DNA of 64,000 bases from Chitinophaga sp. YR573 (GCF_900110995.1 NZ_FOJF01000003.1:744001-808000), one strand, 5' to 3'; shown: positions 8,848 to 17,082, numbered from the stretch's first letter. Made by a program: numbers and translations. The notes: generated by a model not told the origin, from the sequence alone.

Positions 8848-9236
8848 TGAAGGAAAATAATCCGGATAAATTTATACTAACGTCTGAATGTCCTATCAGG
8901 CAGGTATTAGACCGTTTTGGTGATAAATGGTCTATGCTGGTGGTGGAATTGTTGTCTCATAGAGGTCGGTTAAGGTTTAGTGAAATTGGCCAGAATATCG
9001 AGGATATCTCTCAAAAAATGCTCACGGTAACATTGCGTTCACTGGAATCGGATGGGTTGATAACGAGGGAGATTTTTCCGGAGATCCCGCCCCGTGTGGA
9101 ATATGAATTAACAAGCCTGGGTAAGAGTCTTGTACCTCATATAATGAGCTTAACCAGTTGGGGAATAGAACATATGGCTACTATTCTCGAGAACCGGAAA
9201 GCCTATGAATTGAAACAGAAGAAGACTACATATTAA
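8847..9236 (+). CDS. HxlR-family transcriptional regulator
   Basis: This 129-residue winged-helix protein has the family start CPIRQVLDRFGDKWS (Cys15 onward), followed by LRFSEIGQNIEDISQKMLTVTLRSLE, the recognition-helix region. HxlR proteins bind DNA as dimers and often sense aldehydes, quinones or oxidants through this conserved Cys. It is divergent from the yceI genes, with two palindromes in the gap, so it probably represses or activates them. A hairpin terminator follows the stop. The inducer is not shown by the sequence. Confidence 0.88.
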   Translation: MKENNPDKFILTSECPIRQVLDRFGDKWSMLVVELLSHRGRLRFSEIGQNIEDISQKMLTVTLRSLESDGLITREIFPEIPPRVEYELTSLGKSLVPHIMSLTSWGIEHMATILENRKAYELKQKKTTY

Positions 9237-9238
9237 AA

Positions 9239-9266
9239 CGGGGCTAACCCTGAGGCAGCCCCGCTT
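9239..9266. terminator. Terminator between convergent genes
   Basis: CGGGGCT (9239-9245) pairs with AGCCCCG (9257-9263), followed by CTTT. It lies in the 40-bp gap between the HxlR gene and the convergent dioxygenase gene and may act in both directions. Confidence 0.65.
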
Positions 9267-9276
9267 TAATACGTTA

Positions 9277-10083
9277 TTACTTTACAATACCTGCAAAGCG
9301 TTGATAGAAGAGAGTCGGACTTTTTTCATTCTTCGGCTCATATTTACCTGCAATCAGGGGAACATATATTACCCTTCTGCGGCTGGCTTCTCCTACTACT
9401 GAAGATTGTGCCACACGATGCCATAAACGACCGTCGTGAACAGTGATATCACCAGCCTTAGGCATAATGGCGATCTCTTTCTTATCCGGACGGTGATCAA
9501 TGAAATATCTTTTCTTGAACAGCATGCTTAATAAGCTCTGTTTGTGCGTACCTGGTATGATCCTTAATCCGCCATTCTCAGGCTGTAAGGTACTCAGGTG
9601 AATACCGAGGTTTAACATTGGGTTCAGACGGCCACCGTAGAAGATGTCACGCAGACCGTCTGTATGCCAGCCCATTTTGGTGAACTTGCTTTCAGGACCA
9701 TTTACATAGTGGTTAAACACCATGCCATCCTTTTCATCTACTCCAATACGCGCATCGGGCCCGATTAATTCCAGTAATCCCTGTAAGCGTTCATCATTCA
9801 GGAGATCCGATAATACGGGTGTGTGCTTATTTATAAATGCAAAACGTTGTACGATTTTGTTACCATTGAGGTCGATACCATATTTAATAGGTACGCCATT
9901 AATCTTTTCCACGTTATCACTGATCCACTTTTGTTGTACCTGTTCAGATGCTTCAATGATCTGCTGTACTGTAGCAGAAGTCAGCGCGTTTGAGAAATGA
10001 ATAAAACCATGTTCCTCAAAAAAAGCTTTTTGTTCTGTTGTGAGTGAATTGCCCAGTGTAAACGTAGTATAAGCTGTTGCCAT
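9277..10083 (-). CDS. Phytanoyl-CoA dioxygenase (PhyH) family protein
   Basis: This protein of 268 residues has the Fe(II)/2-oxoglutarate dioxygenase fold of the PhyH family. The iron triad is visible as His140 and Asp142 in GWHTDG and His222 in RLWHRV; an Arg near 236-237 is the likely 2-oxoglutarate ligand. Supporting motifs are ENGGLRIIPGTHK (169-181) and GDITVHDGRLWH (211-222). It should hydroxylate a small molecule, not necessarily phytanoyl-CoA, since the family is broad. It has no signal peptide. It is preceded by a 229-bp non-coding gap and seems to be transcribed alone. Confidence 0.85.
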   Translation of the reverse strand: MATAYTTFTLGNSLTTEQKAFFEEHGFIHFSNALTSATVQQIIEASEQVQQKWISDNVEKINGVPIKYGIDLNGNKIVQRFAFINKHTPVLSDLLNDERLQGLLELIGPDARIGVDEKDGMVFNHYVNGPESKFTKMGWHTDGLRDIFYGGRLNPMLNLGIHLSTLQPENGGLRIIPGTHKQSLLSMLFKKRYFIDHRPDKKEIAIMPKAGDITVHDGRLWHRVAQSSVVGEASRRRVIYVPLIAGKYEPKNEKSPTLFYQRFAGIVK

Positions 10084-10312
10084 GATAATTTGAAAAATTT
10101 AAATTGATTGATGATCGATAAATAGCCACATAGTTCGCTGTGAGGTTTGATAGAAGGATTTATCTAACAATAAGGACATCTCTTACTGGTAGGTGAAGAA
10201 GACCTGCGGAGTAGCTGAATTATAGTCGATGGTGGTAGCATTTATTAGTCTACTGAATTTATAGGATAAAGATAAGTACTTTTTACAAGTTACAAAAATA
10301 AACTATAATTGA

Positions 10313-11086
10313 CTAACTTTTATAAAGACTACCAGCAATTTTTTCCACCATATCCTTTGGGAATAACCTTGTGGAAAACGCACTTATTACGTTTAGCGCA
10401 CCAGGTATGATCTCCGCCTTCTTGTTAAACATTCCTTTCAACGCTATGTTTGCGGCCACATCCGGTTGCATGCCAAACTTCTCAGCAGTGGCTTTTATAG
10501 CCTGCATACCGGCACGGTCCACGAAATTGGTATTTACCGGTCCGGGGCAAAGACAGCTTACGGATACGTTACTGCCTTTTAACTCCTGCCGTAATCCCCT
10601 CGTAAAAACCAGTACAAAGGCCTTTGAAGCGGCGTAGAGGCTTAATGTTGGTACTGCCTGGTAAGCGGCTGTACTGGAAACATTAAGGATATACGATTGC
10701 GGTTGTGCTTTTAACATCGGAAGCAGGTAGTGACAAAGAGCTACAGGCGTTTGCATGTTCAGTTGCAGCATGTTAGACTGCTTCTCCAGGGTAAGTGATT
10801 CAAATGTTCCCCAGATCCCGTAACCTGCATTATTGATCAGAACAGATACCGTATAGTGGTTATCGGTACACCATTTATATACAGTTTCAGCAGCATTGGG
10901 CAGTGAAAGATCCTGAGCCAGCCAGCTTACCTGTACATTGTATTTAGTTCTGAGTGTATTCGCAACTGTTTCCAATTCCTCGCCCGACCTGGCTACCAGC
11001 AGGAGGTCGTAGTGTTTCATTGCCAGCAGGTTAGCCATTGATTGCCCAATGCCTTTGCTGGCTCCTGTTATTAATGCGTATGCCAT
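10313..11086 (-). CDS. Short-chain dehydrogenase/reductase (SDR)
   Basis: This protein of 257 residues is a classical SDR: cofactor motif TGASKGIG (7-14), NNAG (85-88), and the catalytic Ser138, Tyr151 and Lys155 (YAASK). The basic residue in VARS after strand 2 favours NADP(H). It resembles the DltE/YqjQ type of general oxidoreductases; the substrate cannot be deduced. It is a single gene, with non-coding gaps on both sides. Confidence 0.88.
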   Translation of the reverse strand: MAYALITGASKGIGQSMANLLAMKHYDLLLVARSGEELETVANTLRTKYNVQVSWLAQDLSLPNAAETVYKWCTDNHYTVSVLINNAGYGIWGTFESLTLEKQSNMLQLNMQTPVALCHYLLPMLKAQPQSYILNVSSTAAYQAVPTLSLYAASKAFVLVFTRGLRQELKGSNVSVSCLCPGPVNTNFVDRAGMQAIKATAEKFGMQPDVAANIALKGMFNKKAEIIPGALNVISAFSTRLFPKDMVEKIAGSLYKS

Positions 11087-11175
11087 ATATGTTGTGAATA
11101 CCCCTTAAAAATTGCGGAAAGATAACGCTATTTTACACAATATGAAAATAGAGGTCTCAGGTTGCAGAAATAAGG

Positions 11176-11206
11176 AAGGGCGGTAAGAATACCGCCCTTA
11201 ATTTTT
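11176..11206 (+). terminator. Hairpin with T-run, orientation unclear
   Basis: AAGGGCGGT (11176-11184) pairs exactly with ACCGCCCTT (11191-11199), then ATTTTTT. The T-run favours termination of plus-strand RNA, yet both flanking genes are on the minus strand. It may act as a weak minus-strand terminator for the YeeE/YedE genes or belong to an unseen plus-strand transcript. Confidence 0.5.
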
Positions 11207-11352
11207 TAACCATATCCTATGAAAAACCTGAACTAAAGATATATGACCATTCTCTGCCGGGTAGTCAATTTTGGTAAAGGCTATATTTTATCTGGTAAAC
11301 GTTGGTAAAACCACCCCGTTAACTAAAAATTAACAAGTGCGTAATCGTTATC

Positions 11353-11820
11353 CTAGTGTGGAAGGCGTTCTCTTACCGCACCGTACACCCAGGTACCCAC
11401 AATTGCACTGAATAAGGTAACCACCGTAACGGTGAAGCCTGCACCGATCTGAGCGAATAATGGCCCGGGACAGGCGCCTGTCATGGCCCAGCCAAATCCA
11501 AACAGCAGTCCGCCAAACACCTGTCCTTTATTAAACGTCTTATTCGTAAACGTAACCGGTTCACCATGAATCGTCCTGATCTTCAGTCTTTTAATGAGAA
11601 ATACCGAGATCATTCCCGTTACCACTGCCGAACCGATCACTCCATACATATGAAAAGACTGCAAACGGAACATTTCCTGGATGCGGTACCAGGACACTAC
11701 CTGCGACTTTACCAGGATGATCCCAAAGAACACACCTGCCACCAGGTATTTTAACTGATACCATCCTGGTTCCTGCTTTACCGGTGTATCCAGGCTTTGT
11801 ACTTCAAAATCAGTATTCAT
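11353..11820 (-). CDS. YeeE/YedE-type transporter, small subunit
   Basis: This 155-residue membrane protein with about four helices carries GFGWAMTGACPGPLFAQIG (about 104-122), the cysteine-containing loop of YeeE/YedE (TsuA) proteins that conduct thiosulfate. In TsuA the two halves of the fold are fused; here the second half is a separate protein. The start at 11820 was chosen because the longer frame to 11982 would run deep into the upstream partner gene. Ten bases separate the two genes, so they form one operon. Confidence 0.8.
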   Translation of the reverse strand: MNTDFEVQSLDTPVKQEPGWYQLKYLVAGVFFGIILVKSQVVSWYRIQEMFRLQSFHMYGVIGSAVVTGMISVFLIKRLKIRTIHGEPVTFTNKTFNKGQVFGGLLFGFGWAMTGACPGPLFAQIGAGFTVTVVTLFSAIVGTWVYGAVRERLPH

Positions 11821-11830
11821 GATAAGGATA

Positions 11831-12397
11831 TTATAAATGAAGAATAAAAGGAAGGATGAGATTAGCCATGATGAACCCACCAGCCATAAAACAGCAGGTG
11901 GCCACCAGGGAAGGCCATTGCAGGTTAGATAAGCCCATAATGGCATGCCCGGAGGTACAGCCTCCGGCATAGCGGGTGCCAAACCCTACCAGGAAGCCGC
12001 CCACTACCATCAGGATAAACCCTCTGATAGTCAATAATGCCTGCCAGTTAAACAGCTGTACCGGCAGTAAGGCATGGTGATCCGTCACCCCATAACCCTG
12101 TAATTCCGCTGCCAGCTGCGGATGGATTACCACCGGCAGGGGATCTGTCAGATGGAAGGCTGCGATCGTTCCGCCCAGTAATATGCCCGCTACAAAGAAC
12201 AGGTTCCAGGATTCTTTTTTCCAGTTGTAAGAGAAGAAAGGTATTTTGGCAGGCAAACATGCTGCACAGATATGCCGCAGGGAAGACGAAATACCAAAGT
12301 GCCGGTTTCCCAGCAGCAATAACAACGGAACCGTAAGTCCTATGAGAGGCCCGGCAACATACCAGGGCCAGGGGGCGCTTAATGCATTCATCAGCAT
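11831..12397 (-). CDS. YeeE/YedE-type sulfur transporter, large subunit
   Basis: This protein of 188 residues has about five membrane helices and two conserved cysteine loops, HICAACLPAK (about 42-51) and FGTRYAGGCTSGHAIMGLSN (about 139-158). The GGCTSGH motif marks the YeeE/YedE family; characterised members take up thiosulfate through a cysteine relay. Together with the small subunit it would complete one transporter. A MarR-type regulator gene is divergent from it, with a palindrome and two promoter boxes in the 138-bp gap. Transport of another sulfur species is possible. Confidence 0.85.
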   Translation of the reverse strand: MLMNALSAPWPWYVAGPLIGLTVPLLLLLGNRHFGISSSLRHICAACLPAKIPFFSYNWKKESWNLFFVAGILLGGTIAAFHLTDPLPVVIHPQLAAELQGYGVTDHHALLPVQLFNWQALLTIRGFILMVVGGFLVGFGTRYAGGCTSGHAIMGLSNLQWPSLVATCCFMAGGFIMANLILPFILHL

Positions 12398-12446
12398 AAT
12401 ATCGGTTTTAAGTATAATAAAGGGATGTTATATAAGTGGTGGTAAG

Positions 12447-12454
12447 CAAATATA
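12447..12454 (-). promoter_or_regulatory. Bacteroidota -7 element for the YeeE/YedE operon
   Basis: Read on the minus strand the bases are TATATTTG followed by C, an exact TAnnTTTG match, about 50 bases before the start codon at 12397. Confidence 0.5.
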
Positions 12455-12499
12455 TCATTTTAAATATCCACAGGATGTTGAAAGAATGCAGTAATCCAA

Positions 12500-12519
12500 A
12501 TATGTTGCAACACGCATAT
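12500..12519. promoter_or_regulatory. Palindrome between transporter and MarR genes
   Basis: ATATG (12500-12504) and CATAT (12515-12519) flank the perfect 10-bp palindrome TGTTGCAACA (12503-12512). It lies just upstream of the -7 element of the marR-like gene, where a repressor would block it. MarR dimers bind sites of about this size. Confidence 0.5.
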
Positions 12520-12523
12520 TTAT

Positions 12524-12531
12524 TATCTTTG
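12524..12531 (+). promoter_or_regulatory. -7 element four bases before the MarR start codon
   Basis: TATCTTTG matches TAnnTTTG exactly and ends four bases before the ATG at 12536. A TTG at 12505-12507 gives a spacing of 16, shorter than usual. Transcription would start at or next to the A of the ATG. Confidence 0.55.
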
Positions 12532-12535
12532 AAGT

Positions 12536-12988
12536 ATGAGAATAGAACAAGCTATTAATCAGCGTAAGTTCCGGGATGAACATCATAAGGTGGTTGTAAA
12601 CCTCCTGTATACCGGCAACTGGTTGAGGGATGCATTGGGTGCCAACCTGAAAGCCCACGGGCTTTTACCGCAACATTACAATGCTTTGCGCATCATCAGA
12701 GGCAGACATCCGGAACCATTGTCTGCCGGTAGTATTAAAGAAGTGATGCTGGATAAAGCAAGTGATGTTACCCGTTTGCTGGACAAGCTGGAGAAACTGA
12801 ACTTCATTCAGCGCAGACTTTGTCCGCATAACCGCCGTAAAATGGATATCAATATCACCACGCAGGGATTACAGTTACTGGATCAACTGGATGAGCCAAT
12901 GGACGACTTTTACAAAGACCTTGTTGAACGGTTGACAGAAGATGAAGCGATGAAGTTGAGCGATCTGCTGGATAAAATGAGGGGATAA
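12536..12988 (+). CDS. MarR-family transcriptional regulator
   Basis: This 150-residue winged-helix protein has the MarR pattern: a helical dimerisation start, PQHYNALRIIRG (about 42-53), SDVTRLLDKLEKLNFIQR (about 79-96) and a basic wing (RRLCPHNRRKMDINIT). It should bind the palindrome in the divergent gap and control both itself and the YeeE/YedE sulfur transporter. The promoter box is so close that the mRNA is probably leaderless. A small exported protein gene follows 16 bases later with its own promoter box. Confidence 0.88.
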   Translation: MRIEQAINQRKFRDEHHKVVVNLLYTGNWLRDALGANLKAHGLLPQHYNALRIIRGRHPEPLSAGSIKEVMLDKASDVTRLLDKLEKLNFIQRRLCPHNRRKMDINITTQGLQLLDQLDEPMDDFYKDLVERLTEDEAMKLSDLLDKMRG

Positions 12989-12991
12989 TGA

Positions 12992-12999
12992 TATCTTTG
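12992..12999 (+). promoter_or_regulatory. -7 element five bases before a start codon
   Basis: TATCTTTG, an exact TAnnTTTG match, begins three bases after the MarR stop and ends five bases before the ATG at 13005. Confidence 0.5.
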
Positions 13000-13004
13000 T
13001 CTGC

Positions 13005-13331
13005 ATGAGGTGTGCTTTCGTTCTGTATTTTTTCTTCCTGGTATTTTGCTGCGGGCTTAGCGCCAAAGCAGAAAAGATCAGTGGCACTCAAATATTTTCC
13101 ACGACCTCACAGGTAAAGTATCACGGGTATAGTGATGCGCCGGAGATAACTATTGAGATTATCACCAACCAGGCGCTCACTCCATTCAGGCCCGTTGCTA
13201 ATGTTCATTTTAAAGATCATTTTCTTACCCCGGTTATTGTTTCCTGCAACGAAATATTTATCAGGCGCTTACTGCCCGATCTGCATGCTATTGTAAAGTG
13301 CATAATTTTCCCACAGCACTTTTTCTGGTAA
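13005..13331 (+). CDS. Small exported hypothetical protein
   Basis: This 108-residue protein has a hydrophobic N-terminal signal (about 4-22, likely cut after AKA at 22). The mature part shows no motif I recognise; it has a beta-rich start and an odd, hydrophobic end (FPQHFFW). No role can be given. The dedicated -7 element just upstream supports expression, but the lack of a known family leaves some doubt that the frame is translated. Confidence 0.5.
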   Translation: MRCAFVLYFFFLVFCCGLSAKAEKISGTQIFSTTSQVKYHGYSDAPEITIEIITNQALTPFRPVANVHFKDHFLTPVIVSCNEIFIRRLLPDLHAIVKCIIFPQHFFW

Positions 13332-13418
13332 TTTCCTGTTTATCTTTATTATACCTCCATTATAACTGATGATACTTTATCATCGGCAGGATTTTCTATT
13401 TCGAACTAAAATTACCGG

Positions 13419-15656
13419 ATGATACATTTACCACCTTTAATTGCCGATCTGGCATTGATATTAATTGCTGCTGCCATTACCACGCTCATCTTCAAAAGGC
13501 TGAAGCAACCACTGGTACTGGGATATATTGTAGCCGGCCTGCTGGTGGGGCAGCACGTGTCTATATTACCAAACGTATCCGATGAGGCCAATATTAAAGT
13601 ATGGTCGGAAATCGGTGTGATATTCCTCTTATTCAGCCTGGGACTTGAATTCAGTTTTAAGAAACTGATTAAAGTTGGTGGGGCTTCTTCTATCACAGCG
13701 ATAGTGGAAGTTACCTTTATGGTTTTTCTTGGATATTTTATAGGTAAGATGATGGGATGGTCTACCATGGATAGCATCTTCCTGGGTGGCATTCTTTCTA
13801 TCTCTTCCACTACTATTATTATTCGTGCTTTTGAAGAACTGGGGATCAAAGGACATAAATTCGCCGGACTGGTATTCGGTATCCTTGTTGTGGAAGACCT
13901 GGTAGCCATCGTGCTGCTGGTATTACTTTCTACGTTGGCGGTAAGCCAGCAGTTTGCAGGCGGAGAAATGCTCAGTTCTGTATTGAAGCTCGTGTTTTTC
14001 CTCATCGCATGGTTTGTGACCGGCATCTTTTTCCTGCCTACGTTACTAAGGAAAACACGGAAACTGATGAATGAGGAAACATTGCTGGTAACTGCCGTGG
14101 GCCTATGCCTGTTAATGGTAGTACTTGCTACTCATGCTGGTTTTTCTCCGGCATTGGGTGCATTCATCATGGGATCTATACTCGCAGAAACTACACAGGC
14201 GGAGAAAATAGAACACCTGGTAAAACCGGTGAAAGAGTTATTCGGCGCCGTGTTCTTTATATCCGTAGGTATGCTGATTGATCCGGCTATGCTGATCAAA
14301 TATGCAGGCCCGGTAGCTATCATTACCGTGGTGACTTTGTTAGGTAAAACAATCAGTACCAGTATAGGGGCACTGGTTTCCGGGCAACCACTAAAGACTT
14401 CCGTACAGGCAGGTATGAGCCTGGCGCAGATAGGGGAGTTCTCTTTTATCATTGCGCAACTGGGGCTGTCGCTGAAGGTAACCAGCGACTTCCTGTATCC
14501 GGTAGCTGTGGCGGTATCCGCGGTCACTACTTTCACCACGCCTTATATGATCCGCTTGTCTGCACCTATGTACGAAAAGCTGGCAGGCGTATTACCGCAT
14601 CGCTGGAAAACATCTCTCAACAGGTATAGTGCGGCGGCACAGACGATCTCTGTGGTGAGCGACTGGAAACAATTACTCCGTTCTTATTTCATGAACATGG
14701 TTATCTATTTTGTGGTAATCCTGTCTATCATTTTATTATCGTATTACTACCTGTTACCGCTGATCAATATTCAAATTGATGGGTATAATTACGGGCGTAT
14801 AGTGAGTGCGGTTATTACACTGGTATTGCTGTTGCCTTTTCTCTGGGCGCTTGCTTTCCGTAAGGTGAGCAATGAAGCCTCTTCTCATATATGGGAACAG
14901 AAAAAATACCGGGGACCGTTATTATTACTGCGTTTATCAAGAATTATTTTATCGGTTTTCCTGATAGGTTTTTTTATAGATCAGTTCTTTACTTATACTA
15001 TTGCGGTGTTGGTAACAGCAGTTATTTTGTTGCTGGTATTTATGCTCAGGCACCGGATCCAGAAATTCTATAACACGATAGAAGAACGTTTCTTTTCTAA
15101 CTTTAATGCACGTGAAGCAAGGGTAGGGCATATCAATAAATCTGTGCTGGCACCCTGGGATGCGCATCTGGCTGTGGTGGAGATACATGCACATTCTCCT
15201 GTAACGGGTAAAACATTACAGGAACTGGCATTGAGAGAGCAGTATGGGGTAAATATTGCGCTGGTGAACAGGGGCGGGCGGAAGTTGTATGCTCCTGATA
15301 AGGATACGCGATTATATCCGGGGGATGTGATTACGAGTATTGGTACAGATGAACAGCTGGAGAAATTCAACAGTTTCCTGGAATCTACGAATGAAGTGGA
15401 TACCAGTCTGGAAGATACTGACCCTATTGCATTACGTCAGTTCCTGATTGGAAAGGAATCCCGCCTGGCAGGTATTAATATCCGTGAGGCAGGCATCAGG
15501 GAACGTACCCGGGGTATTGTGCTGGGGATTGAACGTAAAGGACGGCGTTTGCTAAACCCCGAATCTAATACCGTGCTGGAAGCAGGGGATATTGTATGGA
15601 CCGCAGGCAGTGGTAAAATGCTGAATGCGTTTATTAAGGAGCAGCAACAGAAGTAG
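13419..15656 (+). CDS. CPA2-family monovalent cation:proton antiporter (KefB/KefC-like)
   Basis: This protein of 745 residues has about twelve helices in the first 390 residues forming the Na+/H+ exchanger fold typical of CPA2 (early GYIVAGLLVG, then VFFISVGMLIDP). A second hydrophobic block of four or more helices follows at about 425-555. The cytoplasmic C-terminus carries two TrkA-C (RCK-C) modules, about 575-655 and 660-745, but no NAD-binding TrkA-N domain. It would exchange K+ or Na+ for protons at the inner membrane, gated by a ligand on the RCK-C part. The extra membrane block is a less common arrangement than in KefB/KefC. Confidence 0.88.
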   Translation: MIHLPPLIADLALILIAAAITTLIFKRLKQPLVLGYIVAGLLVGQHVSILPNVSDEANIKVWSEIGVIFLLFSLGLEFSFKKLIKVGGASSITAIVEVTFMVFLGYFIGKMMGWSTMDSIFLGGILSISSTTIIIRAFEELGIKGHKFAGLVFGILVVEDLVAIVLLVLLSTLAVSQQFAGGEMLSSVLKLVFFLIAWFVTGIFFLPTLLRKTRKLMNEETLLVTAVGLCLLMVVLATHAGFSPALGAFIMGSILAETTQAEKIEHLVKPVKELFGAVFFISVGMLIDPAMLIKYAGPVAIITVVTLLGKTISTSIGALVSGQPLKTSVQAGMSLAQIGEFSFIIAQLGLSLKVTSDFLYPVAVAVSAVTTFTTPYMIRLSAPMYEKLAGVLPHRWKTSLNRYSAAAQTISVVSDWKQLLRSYFMNMVIYFVVILSIILLSYYYLLPLINIQIDGYNYGRIVSAVITLVLLLPFLWALAFRKVSNEASSHIWEQKKYRGPLLLLRLSRIILSVFLIGFFIDQFFTYTIAVLVTAVILLLVFMLRHRIQKFYNTIEERFFSNFNAREARVGHINKSVLAPWDAHLAVVEIHAHSPVTGKTLQELALREQYGVNIALVNRGGRKLYAPDKDTRLYPGDVITSIGTDEQLEKFNSFLESTNEVDTSLEDTDPIALRQFLIGKESRLAGINIREAGIRERTRGIVLGIERKGRRLLNPESNTVLEAGDIVWTAGSGKMLNAFIKEQQQK

Positions 15657-15698
15657 ATAATAAAAGAGTAATCCCCAAGTTTATAACAAAACATGATA

Positions 15699-15856
15699 GG
15701 CTCCGTTAGGAGCCCCGTGTTTGTAGAAAACGCATTATACAACAAAATAAGACTCCGTTAGGAGTCCCCTATTATTTGTTATTAAGGGGACTCCTAACGG
15801 AGTCTATTATGTAGAAGATAGATCATTTCTACAAACACGGGGCTCCTAACGGAGCC
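15699..15856. repeat. 158-bp nested inverted-repeat element, copy B (REP/BIME-like)
   Basis: The outer arms (15699-15727 and 15828-15856) are perfect 29-bp inverted repeats; the inner arms (15751-15770 and 15785-15804) are perfect 20-bp inverted repeats. Each arm contains the small hairpin core CTCC-GTTA-GGAG or its complement, so four hairpins are nested in two larger ones. Total length equals copy A. It lies between the antiporter gene and a convergent exported-protein gene, where it could also end both transcripts. It encodes nothing. Confidence 0.9.
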
Positions 15857-15882
15857 AAGTTTGTTGGATCAGCTTCTTTAAA

Positions 15883-16692
15883 TTACTCAGCCCACTCCAG
15901 TTCAGTTGCAACGGTTTCTTTGCCACCATAAGTAGCTGTTACCTTTACAGGATATTGAGAGGCGTTATAAGCGTATGCGTAGTTATTTACTATAGCGCTG
16001 CCAGCAGTTGCTGTAATAGTTTCAGAAACGATGTTATTGGCAGATAAATTAGCCGGCGCTATATCTATCATGTAGCTCAATACCGGGGTGTTCTGCTGTG
16101 CATTAGGTTTACTATCATATTTGTAGCTGGTGCTGGAACTCAGTACAAACTCCGCTTTATCATTCAGGCGGCCCATGTTCTCCATGCTGCTGATATTGCC
16201 CTGGGCATCCCAGGTATACAGCTGGCAGTTATGGCTCTCAAAACCATTCTTTCCTGCTTGTTTGCTAAAGAAATAACGGGCAATGATTTTACCGGTATTG
16301 TTATATACCAATGAATCATAAGCATTTACAACGTTTTCCTGGTAATAGCTGATCTTCTCTACCTGTCCTTTGGATGAATAGGTAAAAGTAGAAAACAACA
16401 TAGGAGCATCAGACACTTCATCATCTGTAAACAGTGTTTTTACGAGGTGTCCGTTTTCATACACGGGAATACGGGCTACTACGTAGCTCTCATCACTGGT
16501 TTTGTGTGTACTTACCAGTTTAGCAATGCTTTTGTCTGCATTGTAGGTAATCACCGTCTTGTCTGTAGCTGTTGTAATACCGTGTAAACGCATTTTACCG
16601 TTTACAGTACGAAAACCGCTGAGCATAGCCGCAGCCATAAGAAAGGTCGCGCCAAGCGTACCCTTGTTCAATAATCCATTCATGATTGGCAT
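15883..16692 (-). CDS. Exported protein with YD-like repeats
   Basis: This 269-residue protein has a hydrophobic N-terminal segment (about 10-27) that fits a signal peptide. The body shows repeated strands of the form YxxxGxIxxxxxY: TYNADKSIAKLV, TYSSKGQVEKISYY, VYNNTGKIIARYF, TWDAQGNISSME. This resembles YD/RHS-type repeats and the DUF4595-like exported proteins of Bacteroidota. It is expected at the cell surface or periplasm. No partner genes are adjacent and no function can be given. An alternative start is three codons downstream. Confidence 0.65.
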   Translation of the reverse strand: MPIMNGLLNKGTLGATFLMAAAMLSGFRTVNGKMRLHGITTATDKTVITYNADKSIAKLVSTHKTSDESYVVARIPVYENGHLVKTLFTDDEVSDAPMLFSTFTYSSKGQVEKISYYQENVVNAYDSLVYNNTGKIIARYFFSKQAGKNGFESHNCQLYTWDAQGNISSMENMGRLNDKAEFVLSSSTSYKYDSKPNAQQNTPVLSYMIDIAPANLSANNIVSETITATAGSAIVNNYAYAYNASQYPVKVTATYGGKETVATELEWAE

Positions 16693-16810
16693 AGTTAGGT
16701 TTAAAAAAAACTGGTACCCCGTTGGCGGAGGCTACCGTAAAGATATCGTCAGTAGATATAAACGACGTACTATTTTAGTTGGATTTTAATACTTAAAATA
16801 TAATAAAAAA

Positions 16811-16840
16811 ACTACCCCGGAATATTTATTCCGGGGTAGT
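16811..16840 (-). terminator. Strong terminator on the minus strand
   Basis: Perfect 14-bp arms (ACTACCCCGGAATA and its complement) with a two-base centre; on the minus strand the hairpin is followed by seven T. It lies eight bases after the stop of the small exported protein gene. Confidence 0.85.
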
Positions 16841-16848
16841 AGAGTCAA

Positions 16849-17082
16849 TTAATGAGGTGTTTTGTCCTTTTTTGGCCAGCTGCTGTCTCCTTTGGTCTTC
16901 ATTTTATTCTTCCATTTTTTGTGTTTGGCAGTATCACTACGCGGTACTGTATCCTGCCGGAAATGGTCAGTATTGCTTACAGTAAGGTTGTTGGTGGCAT
17001 AAGACCGGATACTGGTGGTTTGTAATGAAAAGAGGGCTACAATAAACAATAGCAGCCCGAATGATGCAAGATACTTTTTCAT
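16849..17082 (-). CDS. Small exported, basic protein
   Basis: This 77-residue protein has a signal peptide or anchor at about 5-21 (a Lys, then leucine-rich residues). The remainder is hydrophilic and Lys-rich (KHKKWKNKMKTKGD), probably disordered. No family is recognised. The strong terminator directly after the stop and a normal ATG with upstream spacing support a real gene. Confidence 0.55.
   Translation of the reverse strand: MKKYLASFGLLLFIVALFSLQTTSIRSYATNNLTVSNTDHFRQDTVPRSDTAKHKKWKNKMKTKGDSSWPKKDKTPH

Noticed and set aside
13412..14026. 204-codon minus-strand frame over the antiporter
   Set aside because: Antisense to a clear CPA2 transporter; Ser/Thr/Ile-rich composition is typical of frames opposite membrane proteins.
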